A stretch of 64,000 nt of DNA from assembly GCA_037447655.1 (NCBI GenBank), contig JBBHKE010002219.1:87161-151160 (forward strand). The letters are read 5' to 3'. Below, piece after piece: positions 8,483-18,565 of the stretch. A program made the position numbers and the translations under genes. Position 1 is the stretch's first letter. Each line of letters opens with the position of its first letter. This DNA comes from Zygnema cylindricum. Lineage: Eukaryota; Streptophyta; Zygnematophyceae; Zygnematales; Zygnemataceae. The notes under the pieces were generated by a model that did not search any database, was not told the DNA's origin, and was given only the letters and a program-made list of their open reading frames with translations.

Positions 8483-11400
8483 GGTCACGGGCCCGCCTTC
8501 ACGAATTCCGGTCTTTGATGGACGTGAATATCTGTATTGGGCAGATTTGGTTAAGTCTTACTTCAAGCAAGTGAAACTTATTGATGTGTTAAATGGATCA
8601 TTGGCACAATCTGATGCCAGTTTTGATCAGAAAAATGACCAGGCTTTGCATTTAGTAAAGCTTATGATATCAAAAGAATTGCATATGACATATATTAATG
8701 TTGCAAAGGCATCAGATTTGTGGGATGCATTGAAATCTTCTTATGTTAAAGCTAGTGACCAGCATGAGATTATAACTGCTGGTCAAATCTATGAGTATAA
8801 GTACACAGGTGGTAGCATGGTGGAATACACTAATCGGTTTCGAATGTTACTGTCAGAAAATGCGTGTTCGAGGGGGACTTTCTCCCCTTATCATCAGGCC
8901 ATGATTCTCCTAAAGGGGCTTCCTAATGAATATAAAGAAGCCTCAGATATAATGAAAAAATTGTCTAAACCTCTTTGGAATTTGCAAACAGCTATAGAGT
9001 TTATCTTGGCAGAAGAGGCTACTCAGACAGTTTTAGGATTTGGAAAACCAGCTGTAGCATTTACGGCTCAGTTTCAGAGGGAAAATAGATATCAAGGGAA
9101 TCAGTTTAATCCTCAGTTTGAGAAATGTGTTTATTGCTATACTAATGGTCACTCCTTCAGAGCTTGTCCTTTGTATATAAAAGCTTTTGAAACAAGTACC
9201 TTTCGGAAAGGATGGAGACACCGCGGACCTCCCATTTCCCAAAAACCTCCGAATAAAATTGTTGCATTTTCAGCGGAGGATACGGAATTGGAGAAGAAAA
9301 AGACCGAGGAAACGACACCTGATGTGATCAGTTTTCCAAAAACTGATGACAAAGAGTTCTTTGCTCTCGCCAAACTCAACATGGTGGAAGGAGAAAAGGA
9401 CCTCGGATGGATAATGGATTCCGGCAGCTCTTCACACATGTGTTGGAACAAGTCTTGGTTTAAGGAGATGTCTTCTATTCCTTTACGTCAGATCTTTTAT
9501 GCTTGTGGCTATGCTGTTGAATCAAATGCCAAAGGAAACATAGATCTCGATTGTGTGATAGATGGAAAGGTTGTTAAGAGAACTTTGTATGATGTCTTAT
9601 ATGTTCCAAAGTTCAAGAAAAATTTGTTTTCTACGTCTGTAGCTGAAAGCAAAGGCTTTGAGGTTCTCCAGAAAAATGGCAAGAAAATAGTGAGCAAGAA
9701 TGGAAGAGTAGCTCTAGTAGGAACTAGAGGCCCAAACTTTTTGTACCGCATGGACCTGGCTAATAAAATTGATTTTGCGTACTCCAGTGTCCTATGTGAT
9801 AATGTTTTGTGGCATAAAAGGCTTGGTCATGTGCACCATGAGAGACTTACTAAGATGATAAACCATAATATGATAGAGGGAGTCAAGCTTGGTCAAAAAG
9901 AGTCCCATGTTTGTGATGGTTGTGCTCTCGGAAAGCTTCACAAGCTTCCTCTACCACAAGTTTCTGATCATCGAGCCACCGATCTCCTTCGTATTATTCA
10001 CTCTGATGTCTTTGGCCCTTCCTAAGTTCCCTCTCTTGGTGGCAGCCGCTTCTTTGTCACCTTTACAGACGGTTACTCCCGATATAGTCGCCTATACTTC
10101 ATGAAGGAGAAGGGAGAAGTCTTCACTCACTTTAAGCACTACAAAATCTGGGCGGAGAAACTTCACGGCAAATCTATTCTTGCTTTGCGAACGGATAATG
10201 GTGGAGAGTATGTATCTCATGCATTTGCTGATTTTTTGAAAGAGAATGGCATCTCTCGTGAATTTACTGCTCCGTACACACCGGAACAAAATGGTGTTGC
10301 CGAGAGACTTAATCGGACTTTGACTGAATGTGCTCGATCTATGATAGCCGATAAAGGTGTGGATCCAAAGTTTTGGGGGGAAGCTTTTCATTATGCTTCT
10401 TATATCAGAAATAGAGTGGAAACCCGGGCTGTGAGGGTTAAGACACCTTATGAAGTTTGGACAGGCAAAAAGCCAAATGTTAGTCATTTTAGAGTTTTTG
10501 GTAGCAAATGTTTTATCTTGGATAATCTTCCTAATTGGAAGCTTAGTCCAAAATCTGTACCTGGCATCTTTTTAGGCTATGATGATGAATCTGCAGGTTA
10601 TAGAGTGTATAATCTTCAGAGAGGATGTCTTCAAACAGCCAAGAATATTCAGATTAAAGAAGAAAGTCAATCTGTTGACGTTTTTAGCATGGATGCAGCT
10701 GAAAGGAAAGAGAAAATACAAGAGTATATCATTCTTGAGCAGGTACCTTTTACTCCATCCTCTTCTACTTCTTCTACCTCTCTCCCAAATGCCTCTGGGC
10801 CGTCTAATACTCCTTCTGGAGCTGCTCCTTCTGTCGATGCTCCTCCGAATACACGCCTTGTGCGGCAATCTAAGGAACCAACCGTTCCCACGTGAGATTT
10901 TCCGGGGGGAAGAAGGCAAAGTAGCCGCCTTCGAGGCGACCGAGTTGAGAGTGCTTTTTCTGCAAGCACAGGGGAGCCGCTTACTATTCATGAAGCTTTT
11001 TCCGTTCCTGAAAAGGATCATTGGATCTCGGCTGCAAATGAAGAGATAAAGTCAATTATGGAAGCCCAAACTTGGGAACTTGTGGAGCTCCCACCGAACA
11101 GGAAAGCTATCGGTTGTAAGTGGGTCTTCAAATTAAAATTGAATCCTGATAATACAATTGAGAGATATAAAGCTAGACTGGTTGCTAAGGGATTTAGCCA
11201 AAAGGAGGGAATTGACTATGAAGAGACCTTCTCTCTTGTGGTTCGCTTTCCTACTGTTAGAGTTTTGCTATCTCTTGCTGCAATAGAAGATATGGAATTG
11301 CATCAGATGGATGTTAAGACAGCTTTCTTGCATGGTGATTTGGAGGAAGTAATTTATATGAAGCAGCCTGAGATGTATGCAGAAAAAGGGAAAGAAAATC

Positions 11401-12551
11401 TGGTCTGTAAACTGTTGAAGTCCCTTTATGGTCTGAAACAGGCTCCGAGGCAATGGAACCTGAAATTAGATGAGTTTTTAACCAATCTAGGCTTTACCAG
11501 GATCAGTTCAGATCACTCAGTCTATGTAATGCAAGGTGATGATGGAGTGATTTATGTGGCAGTTTATATAGATGATTTGCTACTAATTAGCAAATCCATC
11601 AATGAGATTAATAAAATAAAATCAGCTTTGAATTCCCGGTTTGAAATGAAAGACTTGGGTGAGGCTAAGTATATTCTGGGAATTCAAGTAGAAAGAGACA
11701 GGAAACAGAAAATTATTTATTTAACTCAAAAGGAAGCAATCAAGAACATGTTAGAAAAGTTTGGCATGTCGGACGCAAAGGGGAGTGCCACTCCTATTGA
11801 ATTCAGGCAGAAATTGGAAGGCACGGAAACGGATGGTGGTGTTTTGGTTGATGGTTTCTTATATTCAGGGGAGGCAGATTCTATGTCCTCCATTCCTTAC
11901 AGGCAGATTGTCGGAAGCCTCATTTATTTCATGAATTGTACTCGTCCCGACATCGCAGCAACGGTTGGAGCCTTAAGCCGAAGCCTTCAGAATCCAAAGA
12001 AATCAGACTATGAGGCAACAAAGAGAGTTCTTCGTTATCTTGCAGGAACTCAAAATCTTAGACTCTCTCTCGGTGGAGAGGAAGTCAAAATTCATACATG
12101 GAGCGATGCGAGCTACGGAGATATGCCGAGCCGACGCTCCACCACCGGATACATTTTGAAGATCGGAAGTGGAACTTGCTGCTGGAGCAGCAAACTTCAG
12201 AAGGTAACAGCTCAGTCTACCATGGAGGTTGAGTACATGGCTGCCAGCTCGGCTGTTAAAGAGTTATTTTGGGTAAAGTCTCTTCTCCAAGAGCTTCTCT
12301 TTATGCAATCTGGACATCAGATAGTATGGTGTGACAATCAGGCAGCAATTGCTATTGCATCTAATCCCTGTCATCACTTTAAGAGTAAGCACATTGATAT
12401 CAAGCTACACTTTGTAAGAGAAAAGGTGATGGGAAAAGTCTTGAAGTTGAGTTATTTACCGGATGAGCAAATGGTGGCTGATATGATGACGAAACCCTTA
12501 CCTGCTCCCAAATTGAATATCTGTAGAGAGGCTTGTGGACTGAGTGACTAG
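8427..12551 (+). pseudogene. K1 gag-pol polyprotein (two nonsense codons)
   Basis: One reading frame that starts with MTTAASSSSS inside the LTR, passes through the PBS (QQVTGPPSRIPVFDG) and ends at CGLSD. Order: capsid-like gag; zinc knuckle CVYCYTNGHSFRAC (near 9127); protease DSGSSSHMC (near 9418); pre-integrase HKRLGH...CDGCALGK zinc site; integrase with HSDVFGP, RTDNGGEY and PEQNGVAERLNR supplying the D, D and E; RT with AVYIDDLLLIS (near 11562); RNase H with TWSDASYGD and CDNQAAIAIA. Two in-frame stops interrupt it: TAA at 10023-10025, just after the first integrase Asp, and TGA at 10893-10895 between integrase and RT. Both are compatible with C-to-T change. The gene would make particle, replication and integration enzymes; this copy cannot. 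Confidence 0.95.
8483..8497 (+). other. K1 primer-binding site
   Basis: GGTCACGGGCCCGCC, directly after the terminal CA of the 5' LTR. It matches the complement of the initiator tRNA-Met anticodon arm at 12 of 15 positions. All three differences are transitions, and one of them removes the ATG. Confidence 0.65.
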
Positions 12552-12563
12552 CAGAGTTTAAAG

Positions 12564-12574
12564 CTTTAGGGGAG
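12564..12574 (+). other. K1 polypurine tract
   Basis: A TTTAGGGGAG purine run immediately before the 3' LTR, the plus-strand primer position. Confidence 0.75.
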
Positions 12575-13312
12575 TGTTGTTTTTAGAAAGCTTTAGTCCT
12601 CTTTATGCCTCAGCTGTGAGAGAGAGCTGTTCAGGACTTAAGCTATTTTTGGTTGAGTTCGGTTCAGTATTTACCGAAATTAGTGTGACAGTGAAGTTGG
12701 GAGTTCACGGTTCATTCACACTTGGGACACGTGTCGTCACTTGGGAGAATGCGTGAGTATGTCCTCCGTGGACGTATGGAAATTCGGCAGGACCACTGGA
12801 CTTCGTGAAGTCAATTCTACGGGTCCAAATCCTCTAATCGGACCGCTGACAGCTGCCGCCAACAAATAGTGACGAGGCGTGACTAGATCATTATCACTTT
12901 ACGTTGTCTGAACTTCGGTGTAAATATTTGTGATAGAATGTTAGATGTACGGATGGAATGCCTCCGTACAGCTTAGTGTAGTTTCGGTGTATAAAAGTAG
13001 GACTTAGTGAATTTGATTTTTAGGAACAAATGATATGAAAACTGTACACTCAGTTTTATGTAATTTCATTTCTACATATCTCACAGATATGTGAGCTGAA
13101 TTGCTTGAAATTTTGTGTGTGTGTTCCTTTGTATGTTTTCTACATTGTGGCATATTTTCAGGACGTTTGGAGCGTTTTTCTGAAAGTTATAGTCTGTCAA
13201 AGTTGCTGTTCAGCCATCGGTATTTGTGGAAGCTTCCTCTCTTGATTTGTTCTACGATGACTACTGCTGCATCTTCTTCATCTTCAGTACCAACACTTGT
13301 CTCAGAACAACA
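12575..13312 (+). repeat. K1 3' LTR
   Basis: 738 bp, the same length as the 5' copy, with no length change between them. It is followed by the target duplication CCCAT. Confidence 0.95.
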
Positions 13313-13321
13313 CCCATAACC

Positions 13322-14278
13322 TGTTGTACATAGCCATTTTCAGCCATGGATTTACCCTCGGAAGCACCACATACAACCCCAATACAGCCTACTTTGATTC
13401 CACTCAGAATTCTTCAAAATAACCAAACTATGCTAAAACTACTCAAACAGATAGTTCATAGGCCTCTTAGTATTCCCACCAATTTTCATATAATAATACC
13501 AAACCGAATAATCACAACACTCAGTCAAAGTTGCAGAAAAACAGCATGCCAGAACTTTGATAAATCTGACCAACTTCGCAATGAAGCCCCAAGAAAATCA
13601 GACATACAATAGGTCTGTAAATTTGCCACAATATTTCCAATACAAAGAGGAACACACATGCAAAATTTCAGATAATTCTGATAATAGAACTGAGAGAAAT
13701 TTTCAGATGAAATTCCCAAAAAGGAGCAGAAACAGTTTCTGTCCAAAAAGTTCCTAAGTCCAAAAATAACTAAGTCCTACATATACAAAGTGAACCAACA
13801 GCTGATCTACACCGTACCAAAAATACCGTTTTGTGTCGGTACACTAAAAATTAATCAAACTAAACCCCGCCATCTACCGTACAAGTATTTACATCAATTC
13901 TTAACCCTAGCCTTTGTTAAAGTAAACAGTCAAAGTTAGTCCACTGAAATAACGGTTCGGTCAATATTTCTCTTCCAAAAATGACGGCAAACTCCGTCCA
14001 CCGTCCGCGTATTCATTCATCACCGAAGATGAACCTCCACATGTAAATCTGGTCCCTCAAGTAAATATGTACTTTGTCAACCAACTCAACCAAGCTTAAC
14101 TTCCCCACGGACCAACACGTGTACTTACTGTGTACCAAATCTGTGAAATCCCTTTGGAGTTACATACCACACCACATCTTGTCTACGTCAACTCAGTTTG
14201 TCCACAAAACCGGCTAAGTCTATACTCTCTTTCTCACACACGAGATATAGAGAGGACTAAAGGTTTCCAAAACCAACA
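13322..14278 (-). repeat. B 5' LTR (K1-like lineage)
   Basis: 957 bp on the minus strand, TGTTGG ... TACAACA. The start (GGAAACCTTTAGTCCTCT) aligns with the K1 LTR start. The last bases encode MAENGYVQ, which runs into VMGPP across the PBS, so this lineage also has an LTR-encoded Gag start. Upstream, 14279-14292, is a G7 purine run that looks like a polypurine tract. The LTR therefore seems to have a PPT on one side and a PBS on the other. Confidence 0.7.
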
Positions 14279-14427
14279 TTATAACTCCCCCCCTATCCAC
14301 AAATCTATTGGAACCTCCACAGTAAATTCAAATAGCATTCGCATTAAACTCACATACTGTACTCATGAACCATTGTGTACGCATGAAATGAAATGCACCC
14401 ACGAAACAGACTTTTCAAACCTACAAG
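14279..14427. other. Unassigned spacer with G-run
   Basis: About 150 bp between the end of the F2 RNase H and the B LTR. It ends in a GGGGGGGAG tract (minus strand). No coding match is clear. No gypsy integrase is visible here or below. Confidence 0.5.
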
Positions 14428-15930
14428 TCAATCGGCATTCCTAGGAATTTCCTCTACCCTATGAACTATGTCGAAATCATATTCCTGCAAGATAAAAACC
14501 CATCTAGCAAGTTTGCCGATTAGTTTACTATTCTCCATGATCCATTTCAGGGGTTGGTGATCAGTTATCAAGGTGAAATGGACCCCGTACAAATAAGGTC
14601 GGAAATGATGGATTGCCTTAACCGCTGCGAGTAGCTCTCCGTGGTAACTGCTATAATTCCCCTCTGCTATGTTATTACTCCAGTTGGCGTAAGCAACAAC
14701 ATATTCACCTCCAACATCATCGACTTGAGCCAAATCCGCTCCCAATCCAAACTTGCTCCAGTCAGTGTAAAGGAGTAAAGGCCTCTGGTGATCAGGCATC
14801 CAAAGCACGGGGTGCTGCTTCAAAGCATCCTTCAAGAAGTGGAAGGCGATCTGTTGCTCTTCAGCCCACTGCCATTCTTGGTCCTTTCGTAATAGTTGAT
14901 TGAGGGGCTGAGCGTGACTAATGAACTCGGGGATAAACTTCCGATAGTAGTTGGCCAGACCCAGAAAGGTGCGAAGGGCCGAGATGTCCAGCGGATCGTC
15001 AAGGGCTACCACCTTGACTATGTGGGGGCCCACAATCTCGGGAGTCACCTCATGTCCAAGGTAGATGATTTTTTGTACCCCAAAAATACCTTTGCCTGGG
15101 TGAAATTTCAAGGTCGCTGCTTGGAGTGCCCGGAGAACAATATGGACATGCTCCAGGTGTTCCTCAAAATTCTTTGAGAATATGATAACGTCATAAATAT
15201 AGCATCGGGCACAATCGATCTTCATAGCGCTTTGTCCATTCCCCGTTGAAATTTTCCAGTGTATTCTTGAGTCTGAATGGCATGTAAATCCATTCATAAA
15301 GTCTGGAACCAACCCAAAATGCAGTTACCTCCTTGTGCTTAGGTTAAATGGCAATCTGGTAGAAATCGTTCTTCATGTCCAGAGTGGAGTAGATAGTGGC
15401 ACCAAGAAGAGAGTCAAATATCTCTTTCGCGGTCAACATCGGATACATGTCAGAAATGGTGGCAGTGTTCAGCATGCGATAATCTCCACACATTCAAAAA
15501 TTTATAGTCTTCCCGGACTAGTCCTTCTTTAGAGGGAGAATTGTCGTAGAAGCAAACCCATGAAGCCTCATACTTTCCTGCACCAATCTAGCTTCCACCA
15601 AAGTTTGGACTTTCGCCATAATGAATTCCTTCTCCTTGAAGCTGAGAGAATACTGCTTTTGCCAAACAGTAGCCGTCTCATTGATCAAATCTATTCAGAA
15701 AGGTGTTCCTTTGTAAATACTAACATTTGTTTCTGACCATGAGAACACCTCTTTGTTTTTGGCCAACTGTTGGGAAAGTCACACCTTCTACTGAGGGTCG
15801 AACTACTCCGCAAAAGTCAAATCCATTTTCCCCGGCTCAACGGCAGCCCAAGCTTGAGGCGGTATACCCCAAAAGTTAATGTCAAATTCCAACCTTACCG
15901 GTGGATTTGCCCTTACCCATCCGGCTAGGA
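14428..15930 (-). pseudogene. Ty3/gypsy RT and RNase H (F2)
   Basis: Reverse transcriptase of the gypsy type. Visible, 5' to 3': CGDYRMLNTATISDMYPM, IYSTLDMKNDFYQI, YEWIYMPFRLKN, the palm motif in the form CYIYDVIIFSK (the first Asp of YxDD is replaced by Tyr), FLGLANYYRKFIPEF (the gypsy connection signature) and RNase H with LLLYTDWSKFGLGADLAQ, followed by HHFRPYLYG and FTLITDHQPLKWI. The upper part (15320-15930) has several in-frame stops and a frame change near 15300. The longest open part is 14428-15312. It ends at HRVEEIPRNAD, where a family member would continue toward integrase, but nothing recognisable follows. It would copy the element RNA; this copy is dead. Confidence 0.9.
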
Positions 15931-15939
15931 CACTACTGT

Positions 15940-16165
15940 TGACAACTTACGTTAAGCTATCGCCATTTGAGCTGTCGCCCCCCCCCACTGGGAAAATCTG
16001 CGATGGTGAAATGTAAATTTTTGTTCTCCTTTCTCTCCCCCCCTCAAGTTGCAAAGTTGCCTGCATTGCTAACAACTGAGGAGCTTGAAGGTAAATAGCC
16101 CTTGATTCCAAGAACTTGAGACTGGAAAAGGCGAGTGCATGCTTGAGCACCCATATGATTGAATT
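15940..16165 (-). pseudogene. Methyltransferase-RT junction segment (F2)
   Basis: About 75 residues directly after the methyltransferase final motif: SIIWVLKHALAFSSLKFLESRAIYLQ and onward, ending GGDSSNGDSLT, then RT linker sequence. F3 has the same segment (63810-63956). Its function is unknown. It contains a hydrophobic helix-like stretch and shows that methyltransferase and RT are fused without a gap. Confidence 0.6.
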
Positions 16166-17131
16166 CAAATCCATACTTTGCCCAATAAGCCTGCACCTCT
16201 AAAGGTGTGAAATACCTGGTGCTGCCGTGGTGCTTTTATGAAATCCCATTGCTTCTTCCCGTTTTGCAATTGTTGGATTTGTCCAGATTCCCGTTTTACC
16301 CTCAAAATCCATTCACGCTGCCCCTTTCCGATAAGCGTGACTGTTAGGGAAAAAGACCAATGTCGAATTGCTCTTCGTAGGAATCTCGGTTTGTTGTAGT
16401 GAAAGAAAAGGGAGTGATCGGGTCGAGTCACGAGGTGGCCATTCTACCTTCCCCAAGTATTTGATGCACAAAATTTTGCCTGTCGGGAATTTGCTTTTCC
16501 AACAGTTGTCGAAAGACTAGAAGTGGGATCATATTGGTCCAATATGCTGTGACTCTGTGTGCTCGGAATCACATCTAGGCGACGTCGAAAACTAAGGGAG
16601 CTCCTAAAATCTGGGTTATGTGATTCTAGCTGTTCGCAACCTGTTTTCGTTTATCATCTCCTAGGGGGACATTTTCCAGAACGTACCCCACCGGTGTGTC
16701 CTAGAGCTGTTGAAGCCACGAGTTTAATTCGATCAACCGGTAAAATGTTCCACCTCTGCGGTCTTGATGCCTTTTCCCTTGTCCTGCTAGAGAGTATCCG
16801 TGACAAGGCCAGCGTGCCAACACAAAATCCACTCTTCCCAAACTGGCCAGATGGGTCACCATCATGTTTTCTACATTTTGTGGAAAACTTTGGTGAGCTT
16901 TGGAGAAGGCAGAAAGTGGAAGTTGTTGAGGATATAAGTGGTGAAGTTGGTGGAGGCGGTGTTTGCTAAAGCACATGCGCTGCAAGATATCTCCACGGCT
17001 GCGTATGACTCCACCAGATATCTTGTCTTCAAAATCGCTTCCAAATCGTAACTAATCCCCGAAAAAAGAGATAAAATACGGAGTTCGGAATTGGGGACTG
17101 CCAATGACACCACTTGTCGATCGAACCCCAC
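16166..17131 (-). pseudogene. Cytosine-5 DNA methyltransferase domain (F2)
   Basis: C5-methyltransferase fused between protease and RT. Motif I RILSLFSGISYDLEAILKT binds S-adenosylmethionine in the family; motif II AAVEIS; motif IV DFVLARWPCHGYSLAGQGK keeps the catalytic PC dipeptide but has His where Gln is usual; motif VI YVLENVPLGDD; motif VIII AHRVTAYWTN; then the target-recognition region and a late block PTIAKREEAMGF with RLIGQSMDLN as the motif X equivalent. Motifs run I to X in the usual order, not rearranged as in plant DRM. A frameshift near 16975 and several stops inactivate it. The AHRVxAYWTN end resembles DNMT3-type enzymes, but I cannot assign the subfamily without a tree. If active in ancestors, it would have methylated DNA in the nucleus. 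Confidence 0.88.
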
Positions 17132-17520
17132 GTTATCAGACTTGGTTTTGGAAGCATCAGACAGGTGGTAGAAACAGCTTCCTTTAATGATAAATCCGAG
17201 AAAGTCTGATCCACTCCCCGCCGGAGTTTCGCCACCTGTAATAATCTATTTTTGTATTCCTCTTCCCACCGCTTAAAAATGGGGAATTGCTGAATTTCTT
17301 CCGTTATATCTGTGGAACTACCAAACATTGCTGTCGTAGAAGATGTAGTATACACGGGGTAACATCCAGACACTAGGACATTTATCTTCCCCCTGTTCAT
17401 AAATCCAAAAGAACCACCACTTTGGTTCCTTCGGGATTTCCGGGGTCCAAAAGGGTACATTGTTCTTTCCACAGAGTTAAACTCGGATTTACCCAGGTCC
17501 AAGTTGCCATTCCTAACAGA
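17132..17520 (-). pseudogene. Linker region before methyltransferase (F2)
   Basis: About 130 residues of polyprotein between protease and methyltransferase, with ERTMYPFGPRKSRRNQSGG, the block GCYPVYTTSSTTAMFGSSTDI and a polar helix FKRWEEEYKNRLLQVAKLRRG. F3 has the same blocks at 62460-62860. I recognise no domain. The second half could be part of an N-terminal extension of the methyltransferase. Confidence 0.6.
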
Positions 17521-18200
17521 ATTTCAAATTGAGTCCCTTCAACCACTAAGAAGGGGAGTTCAATTTTCACCCTCTAGCTTGCGTCATCTGAGAATTCGAT
17601 TTCCATGGCTTTGATGATGCCATGGAGAGGTTGGCTACCGCTGCTTACCGTGCTCAAGCAAATGTTACTCGGCCAGATTTATGGCCGGAGTTCTTCAGGC
17701 ATTTTTTGTAAAGCGGAAGTTGTAATGAGGTTGGGGAGTGCTCGGGTGTCAGTCATAGCATCTTGGAATCCTCTGTACACGTTGAGCTTGAAGTTACACG
17801 TCCGGTTTAGTATAAGAGCCACTAACAAGGCTTTGTAGTCCCTATCCAATATAGGGGTTTTAAGATATGTGGACAAAAAGACTGCGGTTGGCGAAGTGGC
17901 TCTGTCGACCCTCCTTTTTCCAGAGTGGATTTCTTCTCCCAATGCTTGAATGAGGATTTTTTTGGGCAGGTAGTGGGAGGATGCTAGAGTCTTAAGGTGG
18001 GTGAGGGCCAATGGCATGAGGTGTCGTACTAGCATGACAGTCAGTTTGGAGGAAGGAAGGGTAGCTTTTGGTGAAGATAGGAGTGAATTTGGTGTGTGCG
18101 GATCCTTATCGTTTCCTTCTTCCTCGTCATTCTCGGAGCTGGAATCTAGGATTGGCGGACTTTGGGGAGTTTCATTTTCCGAGCGTTCTCCCATGTATCC
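17521..18200 (-). pseudogene. Protease-like region (F2)
   Basis: Open from 18194 to 17679, with an acidic Ser/Glu/Asp start (SSSENDEEEGNDKD), a conserved block VRHLMPLALTHLKTLASSH, then FKLNVYRGF and the retropepsin-like motif in the form MTDTRALPNLITTSAL. F3 reads VDTGALPNLITTSALQKM at the same place, so the DTG triad of an aspartic protease is mutated to DTR here. The family role is cutting the polyprotein. This copy is inactive. Confidence 0.75.
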
Positions 18201-18565
18201 CTCGAACCAATCATGATTGTCTCTTTTCTCTCGTTACAGTGACTATTTTTTCCGTTGTTGTTTCTCGCAATGGTAATTTTTGAAACCGCGAGGCAATTTA
18301 GGTTTGACAGGAAAAAATGGCGGATGAATGGGTTTGATTCCAAGGCGAATGTTAATGTTCAGCATAATGCCTTGGGAGTAAAAGACAAAGGACCTGTATC
18401 TTTCCGGTTGTGGTCCCTTTGACCATTTTCTACGTGTTCCGTCTTTGCATAGAGGTGCAATTGCGGAGTTGGCAGTGGCTATCTCCCACCCCAACATTCC
18501 AAGCTCCGGAAAGGAAAATTTGGGCATGGTGGGCAGTTAGAGGTTTCAAATCCCATCTTAATAAG
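18201..18565 (-). pseudogene. Gag C-terminal / gag-pro region (F2)
   Basis: Matches F3 at 55020-55253: the block ISDIGLGIKPTHPPF of F3 is NINIRLGIKPIHPPF here, followed by PKLPRGFKN. Upstream are MLGWEIATANS and QPERYRSF. It is cut on its 5' side by complex C at the TCATC target (18566-18570). The other half of gag resumes at 30348. Confidence 0.7.

Larger units (their letters stand above)
7745..13312 (+). mobile_element. Copia element K1, nearly intact
   Basis: A 5568-bp plus-strand element with two LTRs of 738 bp each (7745-8482 and 12575-13312), a PBS, one long gag-pol frame broken only by two nonsense codons, and a polypurine tract just before the 3' LTR. The target-site duplication is CCCAT (7740-7744 and 13313-13317). 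By eye the two LTRs differ at about 19 positions, so it is fairly young. The LTR termini TGTTGTT/AACAACA are perfect 7-bp inverted repeats. Confidence 0.95.
4142..14278 (-). mobile_element. Copia element B, chimeric, split by K1
   Basis: A minus-strand element whose two halves are joined across K1 (7745-13312). The 3' LTR (4142-5193) starts TGTAGAAATTAATGG and belongs to the D/E family. The 5' LTR (13322-14278) starts TGTTGG, ends ACAACA and resembles K1. The internal part jumps at about 7128 from gag of one lineage to the end of integrase of the D/E lineage. It therefore looks like a deletion or recombination product between two elements. The flanks TATAA and AAAAG do not form a target-site duplication, as expected for such a product. 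Confidence 0.7.

Noticed and set aside
16166-17131. Bacterial restriction-modification methyltransferase (contamination)
   Set aside because: It is fused in line with a gypsy RT and a retropepsin-like region, and a second copy has the same arrangement.
16166-17131. A plant DRM (rearranged) methyltransferase
   Set aside because: DRM has motifs VI-X before I-IV. Here the order is I, IV, VI, VIII, X.
14428-18200. DIRS-type element (which also carry a methyltransferase-like domain)
   Set aside because: DIRS elements have an adenine-type domain and a tyrosine recombinase and lack an aspartic protease. Here a DTG protease motif and C5 motifs are seen and no recombinase is found.
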